A program made the translations under genes and the position numbers. From assembly GCF_004357765.1 (NCBI RefSeq), contig NZ_SMTE01000017.1, forward strand, positions 50,675-114,674: a DNA stretch of 64,000 nucleotides. The letters run 5' to 3'. The DNA comes from Pseudomonas putida (GTDB lineage Bacteria > Pseudomonadota > Gammaproteobacteria > Pseudomonadales > Pseudomonadaceae). Below the pieces are notes generated by a model, which had not been told where the DNA came from, searched no databases, and saw only the letters and a program-made list of their open reading frames with translations. Shown here one piece after another: positions 57,118 through 64,000 of this stretch. The first letter of the stretch is position 1; each line of letters starts with the position of its first letter.

Positions 57118-58102
57118 ACACGGTGGCCGCCTGTTGCGGGCGGTGCGGCATTACGGCATCGCGCGTGAGCACTGGCTGGACCTGTCCAGTGGCATTGCTC
57201 CCTGGCCGTTCCCGATCCCGTCGATTGCGCTGGAGGCGTGGGCCCGCCTGCCGGAAACCGAGGATGGCCTGGAAGAGGCGGCGCGGGGCTACTACGGCGT
57301 CCGCCAGTTGTTGCCGGTGGCTGGTTCGCAGGCTGCGATCCAGGCTTTGCCGACCCTACGCCCCGTGGGCCGGGTCGGCGTGCTGTCGCCATGCTATGCC
57401 GAGCATCCACTGGCCTGGCAGCGCGCCGGACACAGGTTGGTCGAACTCGATGATGACGCGGTAGATGCAGCGATCGACAGCCTCGACGTGCTGGTATTGG
57501 TCAACCCCAACAACCCCACTGGCCGCTGCGTTGCGCGCGAGCGTTTGTTGGGCTGGCATGCACGGCTGGCTGCGCGGGGTGGCTGGCTGGTGGTCGACGA
57601 GGCGTTCATGGACAACACGCCTGCCCTCAGCGTGATCGACTGCGCCGAACGCCCGGGCCTGATCGTGTTGCGCTCGTTCGGCAAGTTCTTCGGTCTGGCC
57701 GGGGTGCGGCTGGGCTGCGTGGTCGCCGATCTGCCGTTGTTGCAGCGTCTGGCCGAGGCGCTCGGGCCGTGGACCGTCAGCGGCCCGACCCGGGTGCTGG
57801 CGCAATCCTGTTTCGCCGATCAGGCCGCCCATGGTCGCCAGATCGTGCGCTGCAATGCAGCCAGCCAGCGCCTGGCCACGTTGTTACGTGAGCACGGCCT
57901 GGCGCCAGCCGGCGGCTGCGATCTGTTCCAGTACGTACGCTGCGAACGCGCCGCGCAGTTGCATGATTTTCTCGCCCGCCGCGGCATCCTCGTGCGGCTG
58001 TTCGAGCAGCCTGCGGCGCTGCGCTTGGGCTTGCCCGCCAACGACGCGGACGAACGACGCCTGGCCCAGGCGCTGGCCGCCTATCAGAAGGAAACGGCAT
58101 GA
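57110..58102 (+). CDS. cobD: threonine-phosphate decarboxylase
   Basis: A 330-aa PLP-dependent aminotransferase-fold enzyme that makes aminopropanol phosphate for Cbi[16 protein letters not shown] starts the fold, [11 protein letters not shown] binds PLP, and the PLP lysine is in [12 protein letters not shown] (about residue 197). Named cobC in the older Pseudomonas scheme. Overlaps cbiB and cobQ. Confidence 0.92.
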   Translation: MLEHGGRLLRAVRHYGIAREHWLDLSSGIAPWPFPIPSIALEAWARLPETEDGLEEAARGYYGVRQLLPVAGSQAAIQALPTLRPVGRVGVLSPCYAEHPLAWQRAGHRLVELDDDAVDAAIDSLDVLVLVNPNNPTGRCVARERLLGWHARLAARGGWLVVDEAFMDNTPALSVIDCAERPGLIVLRSFGKFFGLAGVRLGCVVADLPLLQRLAEALGPWTVSGPTRVLAQSCFADQAAHGRQIVRCNAASQRLATLLREHGLAPAGGCDLFQYVRCERAAQLHDFLARRGILVRLFEQPAALRLGLPANDADERRLAQALAAYQKETA

Positions 58103-59553
58103 CCACCCTCATGGTGCAAGGCACCACCTCCGATGCCGGCAAGAGCACGCTGGTCACCGCCCTGTGCCGTTGGCTGCTGCGCCAGGGCATCGGCGTGGTG
58201 CCGTTCAAACCGCAGAACATGGCCCTCAACAGTGCCGTTACCGCCGACGGTGGCGAGATCGGCCGGGCCCAGGCGGTGCAGGCCCAGGCTTGCCGGCTGG
58301 CGCCGCACACCGATATGAACCCGGTGTTGCTCAAGCCCAACAGTGATACCGGGGCCCAGGTGATCATCCATGGCCGTGCGGTCACCAGCATGAATGCAGT
58401 GGCTTACCACGACTACAAGGCCATCGCCATGCAGGCGGTTCTGGCGTCGCACCAGCGCCTGGGCGCCGCCTTTCCGGTGGTGATGGTCGAAGGGGCGGGC
58501 TCGCCTGCCGAGATCAATCTGCGTGCCGGCGATATCGCCAACATGGGCTTCGCCGAGGCGGTCGACTGCCCGGTGATCCTGGTGGCCGACATCAACCGCG
58601 GTGGCGTGTTCGCCCACCTGGTCGGTACCCTCGAGTTGCTTTCGCCCAGCGAGCAGGCGCGGGTCAAGGGTTTCGTCATCAATCGCTTCCGGGGTGATAT
58701 CGCCTTGCTGCAACCGGGCCTGGACTGGCTGGAACAGCGCACCGGCAAACCGGTGCTGGGCGTGCTGCCATATGTCACCGACCTGCACCTGGAAGCCGAG
58801 GACGCCATCGACGTGCGCCAGGCGGTCAAGGGTGAGCGGGTGCTCAAGGTGATCGTCCCGGTGCTACCGCGCATCAGCAACCACACCGATTTCGATCCAT
58901 TGCGCCTGCATCCGCAGGTGGACCTGCAATTCATCGGCCCCGGCCAACCGATTCCGCCGGCGGACCTGATCATCCTTCCCGGCTCCAAGAGCGTGCGCGG
59001 TGACCTGGCTCAGTTGCGTGCGCGCGGTTGGGACAGCGCCATCGCCCGGCACCTTCGCTATGGCGGCAAGCTCATCGGCATCTGTGGAGGCTTGCAGATG
59101 CTCGGTCACCAGGTGCACGACCCGCTAGGCCTGGAAGGCCCGGCTGGGTCCAGCCCTGGACTTGGCCTGCTCGACTACGCCACGGTGCTGGAAGCCGACA
59201 AGCAGCTGCGCAACGTCGCCGGCACCTTGAACCTGGAGAAAGCGGCGGTTGCCGGCTATGAGATTCATGCTGGCGTGACCAGCGGCCCGGCGCTGGAACA
59301 CCCTGCCTTACAGCTTGCCGATGGACGTTGCGACGGTGCGATCAGCGCCGATGGGCAGATTCTCGCGACCTATCTGCATGGCCTTTTCGAGGGCAGTGCG
59401 TCCTGTGCAGCCCTGCTGCGTTGGGCAGGCCTTGAGGATGTGCAGACGGTCGACTACGAGGCCCTGCGCGAACGCGACATCGAACGCCTTGCGGACCTGG
59501 TGGAAAACCATCTGGACACCGCGCTGCTGCGCCAACTCTGTGGAGTCGCCTGA
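58099..59553 (+). CDS. cobQ: cobyric acid synthase
   Basis: A 484-aa amidase acting on four side chains. N-terminal [20 protein letters not shown] is the ATP loop; the glutaminase nucleophile Cys lies in [12 protein letters not shown] (about residue 333), and YLHGLFEG holds the His. Overlaps the preceding gene by ATGA, and the next gene starts one base after its stop. Confidence 0.95.
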   Translation: MTTLMVQGTTSDAGKSTLVTALCRWLLRQGIGVVPFKPQNMALNSAVTADGGEIGRAQAVQAQACRLAPHTDMNPVLLKPNSDTGAQVIIHGRAVTSMNAVAYHDYKAIAMQAVLASHQRLGAAFPVVMVEGAGSPAEINLRAGDIANMGFAEAVDCPVILVADINRGGVFAHLVGTLELLSPSEQARVKGFVINRFRGDIALLQPGLDWLEQRTGKPVLGVLPYVTDLHLEAEDAIDVRQAVKGERVLKVIVPVLPRISNHTDFDPLRLHPQVDLQFIGPGQPIPPADLIILPGSKSVRGDLAQLRARGWDSAIARHLRYGGKLIGICGGLQMLGHQVHDPLGLEGPAGSSPGLGLLDYATVLEADKQLRNVAGTLNLEKAAVAGYEIHAGVTSGPALEHPALQLADGRCDGAISADGQILATYLHGLFEGSASCAALLRWAGLEDVQTVDYEALRERDIERLADLVENHLDTALLRQLCGVA

Positions 59554-59554
59554 G

Positions 59555-60076
59555 ATGCGCAACCTGATTCTCGGCGGTGCCCGGTCGGGCAAGAGCCGTC
59601 TGGCCGAGCAACTGGCCAGCGACAGTGGCTTGCCGGTCACCTACATCGCCACCAGCGAGCCGCTCGACGGCGAAATGAATGAACGTGTGCGCCTGCACCG
59701 CCAGCGTCGACCAGCGACATGGGGACTGATCGAAGAACCCCTGGCTTTGGCCCACGTGCTGCGCACCGAGGCTGGTGCAGGGCGCTGCCTGTTGGTCGAC
59801 TGCCTGACCCTGTGGCTGACCAACTTGCTGATGCTCGAAGACCCACAACGCCTGGCCAGCGAGCGTGATGCGCTGCTCGACTGCCTGGAGCAACTGCCTG
59901 GCACCCTCATCCTGGTCAGCAATGAAACCGGCCTGGGCGTAGTGCCCATGGGCGAGCTGACCCGCCGTTACATCGACCAGGCCGGTTGGCTGCACCAGGC
60001 CGTGGCCGAGCGTTGCCAGCGTGTCGTGCTGACCGTGGCCGGCCTGCCCCTCATGCTCAAAGGACCCGCATTATGA
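59555..60076 (+). CDS. cobU: adenosylcobinamide kinase / adenosylcobinamide-phosphate guanylyltransferase
   Basis: A 173-aa bifunctional enzyme with the P-loop [13 protein letters not shown] (residues 6-18), the guanylylated His region in [13 protein letters not shown], and [13 protein letters not shown]. It activates cobinamide to the GDP form. The ATG at 59555 is one base after the cobQ stop; cobT overlaps its stop. Called cobP in P. denitrificans. Confidence 0.94.
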   Translation: MRNLILGGARSGKSRLAEQLASDSGLPVTYIATSEPLDGEMNERVRLHRQRRPATWGLIEEPLALAHVLRTEAGAGRCLLVDCLTLWLTNLLMLEDPQRLASERDALLDCLEQLPGTLILVSNETGLGVVPMGELTRRYIDQAGWLHQAVAERCQRVVLTVAGLPLMLKGPAL

Positions 60077-61128
60077 CCCAGACCTGGTGGCGCGACGCGT
60101 GCCAAGCGCTTGACCAAACCGCCCTGCAGCAGGCCCGCGAGCGCCAGCGGCAATTGACCAAGCCTGCCGGTTCCCTCGGCCAGCTCGAAGGCCTGGCCGA
60201 GCGCCTGGCTGGCTTGCAAGGCTGCGAGCGGCCGAGCCTGGAGCGGGTCGCGATCGCGCTGTTCGCCGGTGACCACGGCGTGGTGGAGGAGGGCATCTCC
60301 GCCTATCCCCAGGCGGTCACCGGGCAGATGCTGCGCAACTTCGTTGGCGGTGGTGCGGCCATCAGCGTATTGGCCCGCGAACTGGGTGCCAGCCTCGATG
60401 TCGTCGACCTGGGTACCATCGACCTCGGCCTCGACCTTCCAGGCGTGCGGCACCTGCGTTTGGGGGCCGGCACCGCCAACTTCGCCCGCCAGCCGGCGAT
60501 GAGCGACGAGCAGTTGCAGGCCGCGCTCCAGGCTGGGCGGGACAGCGCGCTGCGTGCCGCTGCAAGCGGGGCTCAGTTGTTCATCGGGGGAGAGATGGGC
60601 ATCGGCAACACCACCGCTGCCGCCGCTGTGGCGTGCGTGCTGCTGGACTGTCCGGCGCTGGCTCTGAGCGGGCCGGGGACTGGTCTGGATCAGGCGGGAG
60701 TACGGCACAAGGCCGAAGTCATCGAGCGCGCGCGCACGCTGCATGCGCTGCAAGCCGACCAGCCGCTGCGGGCACTGGCTTGTGTCGGTGGGCTGGAAAT
60801 CGCAGCGCTGACCGGGGCCTACCTGGCCTGCGCCCAAGCCGGCATCGCGGTGTTGGTCGACGGTTTCATCTGCAGCGTCGCCGCGCTGCTCGCGGTGCGC
60901 CTGAACCCGCATTGCCAGCCCTGGCTGCTGTTCGCCCACCAGGGCGCCGAGCCTGGGCATCAGGCGCTGCTCGAAAACCTGCAGGCCGAACCGCTCCTGG
61001 CGTTGGGCCTGCGCCTGGGCGAAGGCAGTGGTGCGGCCCTGGCCGTGCCACTGATGCGCTTGGCCTGTGCACTGCACGGGCAGATGGCGACCTTCGCCGA
61101 GGCGGCGGTGGCGGATCGCCCGGCATGA
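60073..61128 (+). CDS. cobT: nicotinate-nucleotide:dimethylbenzimidazole phosphoribosyltransferase
   Basis: A 351-aa enzyme making alpha-ribazole phosphate. Typical blocks: [48 protein letters not shown], and the C-terminal catalytic Glu in [15 protein letters not shown] 60073 overlaps the cobU stop; its own stop overlaps the phosphatase start. Confidence 0.95.
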   Translation: MTQTWWRDACQALDQTALQQARERQRQLTKPAGSLGQLEGLAERLAGLQGCERPSLERVAIALFAGDHGVVEEGISAYPQAVTGQMLRNFVGGGAAISVLARELGASLDVVDLGTIDLGLDLPGVRHLRLGAGTANFARQPAMSDEQLQAALQAGRDSALRAAASGAQLFIGGEMGIGNTTAAAAVACVLLDCPALALSGPGTGLDQAGVRHKAEVIERARTLHALQADQPLRALACVGGLEIAALTGAYLACAQAGIAVLVDGFICSVAALLAVRLNPHCQPWLLFAHQGAEPGHQALLENLQAEPLLALGLRLGEGSGAALAVPLMRLACALHGQMATFAEAAVADRPA

Positions 61129-61682
61129 TCCTCGACCTGCTGCGCCATGGCGAAACCGAGCTGGGCGGCGGCTTTCGCGGCAGCCTGGACGACGCGCTGA
61201 CCGCCAAGGGCTGGCAGCAGATGCGCGAAGCGCTGGCCGCTGCGGGGCCATGGCAGGTCGTGGTCAGCTCCCCGTTGCAGCGCTGCGCGCGCTTCGCCGA
61301 GACCCTGGGCCTGCCCGTGCAGTCGGACGCGGACCTACAGGAACTGCATTTTGGTGAATGGGAAGGCCGGAGTGCGCTGCAAATCATGCAGGATCAGGCC
61401 GATGAGCTGGGGCGGTTCTGGGCCGATCCCTATGGCTATACGCCGCCTGGCGGCGAGCCGGTCGCCGCGTTCGCCGAGCGTGTGCAGGGGGCGGTCGCCC
61501 GCCTGGCCGCACAGCATGCCGGCAAGCGTGTGCTGCTGGTGACCCATGGCGGCGTGATGCGTCTGTTGCTGGCCAAGGCCCGTGGTCTGCCACCTGCTCA
61601 GCTGATGCAGGTGCAGGTCGGCCATGGCGCGTTGGCACGGCTGCGGGTACAGGCCGATGGCACATTGATCGAGGAGGCATGA
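61125..61682 (+). CDS. cobC: alpha-ribazole phosphatase (histidine phosphatase family)
   Basis: A 185-aa phosphoglycerate-mutase-fold phosphatase. The catalytic His is in [11 protein letters not shown] (about residue 8), a second His in [10 protein letters not shown], with the Arg and Glu of the family in SPLQRC and LHFGEWEG. It removes phosphate from alpha-ribazole phosphate or adenosylcobalamin phosphate. ATG 61125 overlaps cobT, two bases before the next gene's start at its end. Confidence 0.9.
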   Translation: MILDLLRHGETELGGGFRGSLDDALTAKGWQQMREALAAAGPWQVVVSSPLQRCARFAETLGLPVQSDADLQELHFGEWEGRSALQIMQDQADELGRFWADPYGYTPPGGEPVAAFAERVQGAVARLAAQHAGKRVLLVTHGGVMRLLLAKARGLPPAQLMQVQVGHGALARLRVQADGTLIEEA

Positions 61683-61683
61683 G

Positions 61684-62412
61684 ATGCTGCCGTTCTGGAT
61701 AGCCCTGCAGTTTCTCAGCAGCTTGCCGGTGCGCCTTGCGGGCATGCCGGAACCGCGTGACATGGGGCGTTCGCTGCTGTGTTATCCGTTGGTGGGGCTG
61801 CTGTTCGGTGTGCTGCTGTGGCTGGCCAGTCATCTGCTCCAAGGAGCACCGGCGCCGTTGCAGGCCGCTTTGCTGCTGACGCTTTGGGTAGGACTCAGCG
61901 GCGCCTTGCACCTCGATGGCCTGGCCGATGCTGCCGATGCCTGGCTCGGCGGTTTCGGCGACCGTGAGCGGACCCTGCGGATCATGAAGGATCCGCGCAG
62001 CGGACCGATTGCCGTGGTGACGCTGGTGCTGACCCTGCTGCTCAAGTTCTGCGCCCTGTGGGTGCTGGTCGAGCGTGGGGCGGGTGCGTTGTTGGTGCTG
62101 GCACCGGTGGTGGGGCGGGCGGCGATGCTTGGCTTGTTCCTTGGCACACCGTATGTGCGCCAGGGCGGGTTGGGGCAGGCACTGGCCGAGCACCTGCCGC
62201 GTCGTGCAGCCGGCTGGGTACTGCTCGCCAGCGCGACGGGCTGCCTGGTGCTGGGCGGGTGGGCGGTAGTCGGCCCTCTGTTGGCGGCGGTCGTCGTATT
62301 CTTCGCCTTGCGTCGCTCAATGTGCCAGCGACTCGGCGGGACGACCGGCGACACGGCGGGCGCGCTGCTGGAGTTGCTGGAGCTCACCGTACTGCTGGGG
62401 TTGGCCCTGTAA
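61684..62412 (+). CDS. cobS: adenosylcobinamide-GDP ribazoletransferase (cobalamin synthase)
   Basis: A 242-aa inner-membrane enzyme joining cobinamide-GDP and alpha-ribazole. IALQFLSSLPVRL starts the protein; the metal-binding GALHLDGLADAADAWLGG (about residues 72-89) and KDPRSGPIAVV are signatures; five to six membrane segments. Last gene of the operon. Confidence 0.94.
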   Translation: MLPFWIALQFLSSLPVRLAGMPEPRDMGRSLLCYPLVGLLFGVLLWLASHLLQGAPAPLQAALLLTLWVGLSGALHLDGLADAADAWLGGFGDRERTLRIMKDPRSGPIAVVTLVLTLLLKFCALWVLVERGAGALLVLAPVVGRAAMLGLFLGTPYVRQGGLGQALAEHLPRRAAGWVLLASATGCLVLGGWAVVGPLLAAVVVFFALRRSMCQRLGGTTGDTAGALLELLELTVLLGLAL

Positions 62413-62522
62413 AGACCGCTGGTGTCGCAGCAGCGGTAATGTCTGGCAATGCTTCAATCGCTGCCTGCCTGGGCGCGGGTGGGTAACCTTGGCGTTCTTG
62501 TCCCGTGGCCAGGGAGGCCCGC

Positions 62523-63704
62523 ATGCTTCACTTCATCCTCGCCGGCTACCTGGCGTTACTGGCCATGCCCGTTTTCGCCGCCGACCTCATCGATTTCTGG
62601 AACACCCCGCGCCACGGCGGTAACAGCTTCAATCGCCTGCCGCCCGACCAAGCTTACTTCGACGCCCTGCGTCGCTATGGTGCCACCTGGGTGCGGCTGT
62701 CCTATGACAAATGGCAACCTGCGCAACGTGATTTCCTGCTCGGCAACGCCGATCAATACCAAGGCGTGCCGGCTGCCGACCTGCAGCAGTTGCGCGGCAC
62801 CCTGGACCGCGCTCACCAGGCCGGTCTCAAGGTCGTCATCGCGCCGCTGTCCCTGCCCGGCATGCGCTGGTCACAGAACAACGACGGCAATTTCGACGAC
62901 CGCTTGTGGCAGGACAAAGCCTATTGGTTCCAGGCGGCCGCCTTCTGGCGCGATCTGGCCGCAGAGCTCAAGGACCATCCCGCCATTGCCGCCTACAACC
63001 TGATCAACGAACCTGCACCGGAAAAGCAGGGGGGCCTTGCCGAACATGCGCCTGCCCAGCGCATGCAACAGTGGTACACAGGTGAAAAGGGCGGTGCGCG
63101 CGACCTGCCGGGTTTATACCGGCAGGTGATCGCCGCGATCCGTGAGGTCGACGGCCACACGCCGATCATGCTCGACGCCGGCTGGTTCGCAGCGGCGGAT
63201 GCCTTCAGTTACTGGCCGGCCCCCATGAGCGACGACCGGGTGCTCTACAGCGTCCATATGTACGAGCCCTATGCGGCCACCAGTGCGCCAAACATGGCGC
63301 GCGAACGCCCAATCGCCTATCCCGGTCCGGCACCTTTTGCCGGTCGGCAGCAGGTATGGGGTGATCAACGCGTCGAACAGTACCTGCAACAGCCCCTGGC
63401 CTGGGCTGACGCCGTCAAGTTGCCTCGATCGCGGCTGGTGGTCGGTGAGTTCGGCTGCATGCGGCGTCTGCCGGGGTGTCGGCAGTATCTGGAGGATGTG
63501 CTGGTAGTGCTGGAGCGAAACCGCCTGCATTGGGCTTTCTACAGCTTCCGCGAGGACAGTTGGGACGGTATGGACTACGAACTGGGTTCGGCCAAGGTGC
63601 CTTGGCGGTACTGGCAGGCGATCGAGCAAGGTATCCCAGACCCTTTGCCACGCCGGGCGACGCCTGAATTCGAGCCGATTCGCAAGCGCCTTGATGCTGA
63701 CTGA
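62523..63704 (+). CDS. secreted GH5-family glycoside hydrolase (cellulase-like)
   Basis: A 393-aa exported protein: signal peptide (residues 1-19, cut after VFA) and a (beta/alpha)8 hydrolase with the acid/base Glu in NLINEP (about residue 161) and the nucleophile Glu in LVVGEFGC (about 308), the GH5 pair. ATG 62523 has GGGAGG five bases upstream; a GTG at 62505 is less likely. Substrate unknown; a beta-glucan is likely. It lies after cobS with no visible terminator between, in the same direction. Confidence 0.85.
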   Translation: MLHFILAGYLALLAMPVFAADLIDFWNTPRHGGNSFNRLPPDQAYFDALRRYGATWVRLSYDKWQPAQRDFLLGNADQYQGVPAADLQQLRGTLDRAHQAGLKVVIAPLSLPGMRWSQNNDGNFDDRLWQDKAYWFQAAAFWRDLAAELKDHPAIAAYNLINEPAPEKQGGLAEHAPAQRMQQWYTGEKGGARDLPGLYRQVIAAIREVDGHTPIMLDAGWFAAADAFSYWPAPMSDDRVLYSVHMYEPYAATSAPNMARERPIAYPGPAPFAGRQQVWGDQRVEQYLQQPLAWADAVKLPRSRLVVGEFGCMRRLPGCRQYLEDVLVVLERNRLHWAFYSFREDSWDGMDYELGSAKVPWRYWQAIEQGIPDPLPRRATPEFEPIRKRLDAD

Positions 63705-63738
63705 CTCCAGCCTGATCATCGGTTTTCTCCGCGAGATA

Positions 63739-63758
63739 CCCCGTACTTTAGTGCGGGG
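63739..63758 (+). repeat. hairpin near the left side of the TnpB-like gene
   Basis: CCCCGTACT-TT-AGTGCGGGG, nine pairs including one G-U, followed by AGGAGGGATAG. IS200/IS605-family ends carry such subterminal palindromes; it lies about 80-100 bases before the gene start. Confidence 0.5.
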
Positions 63759-63840
63759 AGGAGGGATAGCGAGGCGAATGAATTCTCCACTAGACCAACC
63801 TTGAGAAAACCATGGAAAACGCGCTATTTTGCTGAACAAT

Positions 63841-64000
63841 ATGGATGAAGGCCAATCCAGAATGAAAACCACCAGAACCCTCCAATTGCGCATCAAGGAC
63901 AGGCATGCGCCCGTTCTGCGCGGGTGGGCGCGGTCGGTTAACACTGTCTGGAATTACCTGAACGAATTGAGCTATCGCAACATCCGTGACCATGGGCGAT
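63841..64000 (+). CDS. TnpB-like RNA-guided nuclease of an IS200/IS605-type element, 5' part only
   Basis: The frame from ATG 63841 (or ATG 63862, MKTTRTLQLRIKDRHAPVLR) stays open to the window edge. Residues WARSVNTVWNYLNELSYRN are the typical first helix of TnpB/OrfB. The catalytic RuvC part lies outside the window, so activity cannot be judged. No tnpA gene is visible upstream, so it could be a TnpB-only (IS1341-type) insertion. Confidence 0.75.
   Translation, partial: MDEGQSRMKTTRTLQLRIKDRHAPVLRGWARSVNTVWNYLNELSYRNIRDHGR

Noticed and set aside
63739-63758. Hairpin as the omega (guide) RNA of TnpB
   Set aside because: That RNA is encoded at the 3' end of tnpB and the right end; this hairpin lies upstream, so it is better read as an end palindrome.

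Overview
The window looks like a chromosomal segment of a Pseudomonas of the P. putida group. The evidence is high GC, dense overlapping genes (many ATGA/GTGA overlaps), P. putida-type REP palindromes between genes, and pseudomonad neighbourhoods: nrdA-nrdB next to an RstAB-like pair, oprH-phoP-phoQ, ldhA-gacS-pirRS-cysM-rlmD-relA-mazG, purMN, hda, and a cobalamin operon. All family calls are by eye and memory; no search was run.

Layout. 1-5302: end of a type VI secretion cluster carrying the threonine-phosphorylation sensing module (3' end of a PpkA-like kinase, then tagT-tagS-tagR-tagQ). 5417-7238: three coupled genes of unknown function (a 301-aa protein with a hydrophobic core, a small membrane protein, a small lipoprotein), a possible effector/accessory cassette. 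7239-8150: AT-rich patch with a hipB-like regulator and a hipA cut to its first 56 codons. 8240-13690: nrdB and nrdA (class Ia ribonucleotide reductase) on the minus strand, each with its own candidate NrdR box pair; a consensus DnaA box lies upstream of nrdA. 13691-22063: RstAB-like two-component system, phosphopantetheinyl transferase, dienelactone hydrolase, oprH-phoP-phoQ behind a four-repeat PhoP site, and dctA behind a sigma-54 promoter with upstream dyads.

22128-31804: sprT, a YIP1 membrane protein, ttcA, a methyladenine glycosylase family gene, a DUF2069-wrbA-arsC-like operon, a TlpA-like lipoprotein, two small conserved genes, ldhA and gacS. 31968-46492: a PirRS-like iron two-component system behind a candidate Fur box (no pirA receptor gene follows), cysM, rlmD, relA, mazG, DUF2058, DUF3108, purN/purM, DUF2066, a PerM-type transporter and hda.

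46619-53237: two NlpC/P60 lipoproteins, then two tandem paralogues of about 850 aa that look like large toxins. Each has a dermonecrotic-toxin-like N-terminal half, a hydrophobic segment, a shared beta-rich module, and a C-terminal domain with the R, S and E-x-E signature of arginine-specific ADP-ribosyltransferases. No immunity gene is visible. This is the most interesting locus. 53330-62412: cobalamin riboswitch followed by an eleven-kilobase-class run of late B12 genes, cobO-cobB-bluB-cbiB-cobD-cobQ-cobU-cobT-cobC-cobS, nearly all overlapping by 4 bases. 62523-63704: secreted GH5 glycosidase. 63739-64000: hairpin plus the first codons of a TnpB-like gene cut by the window edge.

Together the genes cover DNA precursor synthesis and its control, envelope and Mg2+/iron/dicarboxylate sensing, stringent response and Gac signalling, purine and B12 synthesis, with two accessory weapon-like loci (the T6SS tail and the ART toxin pair).
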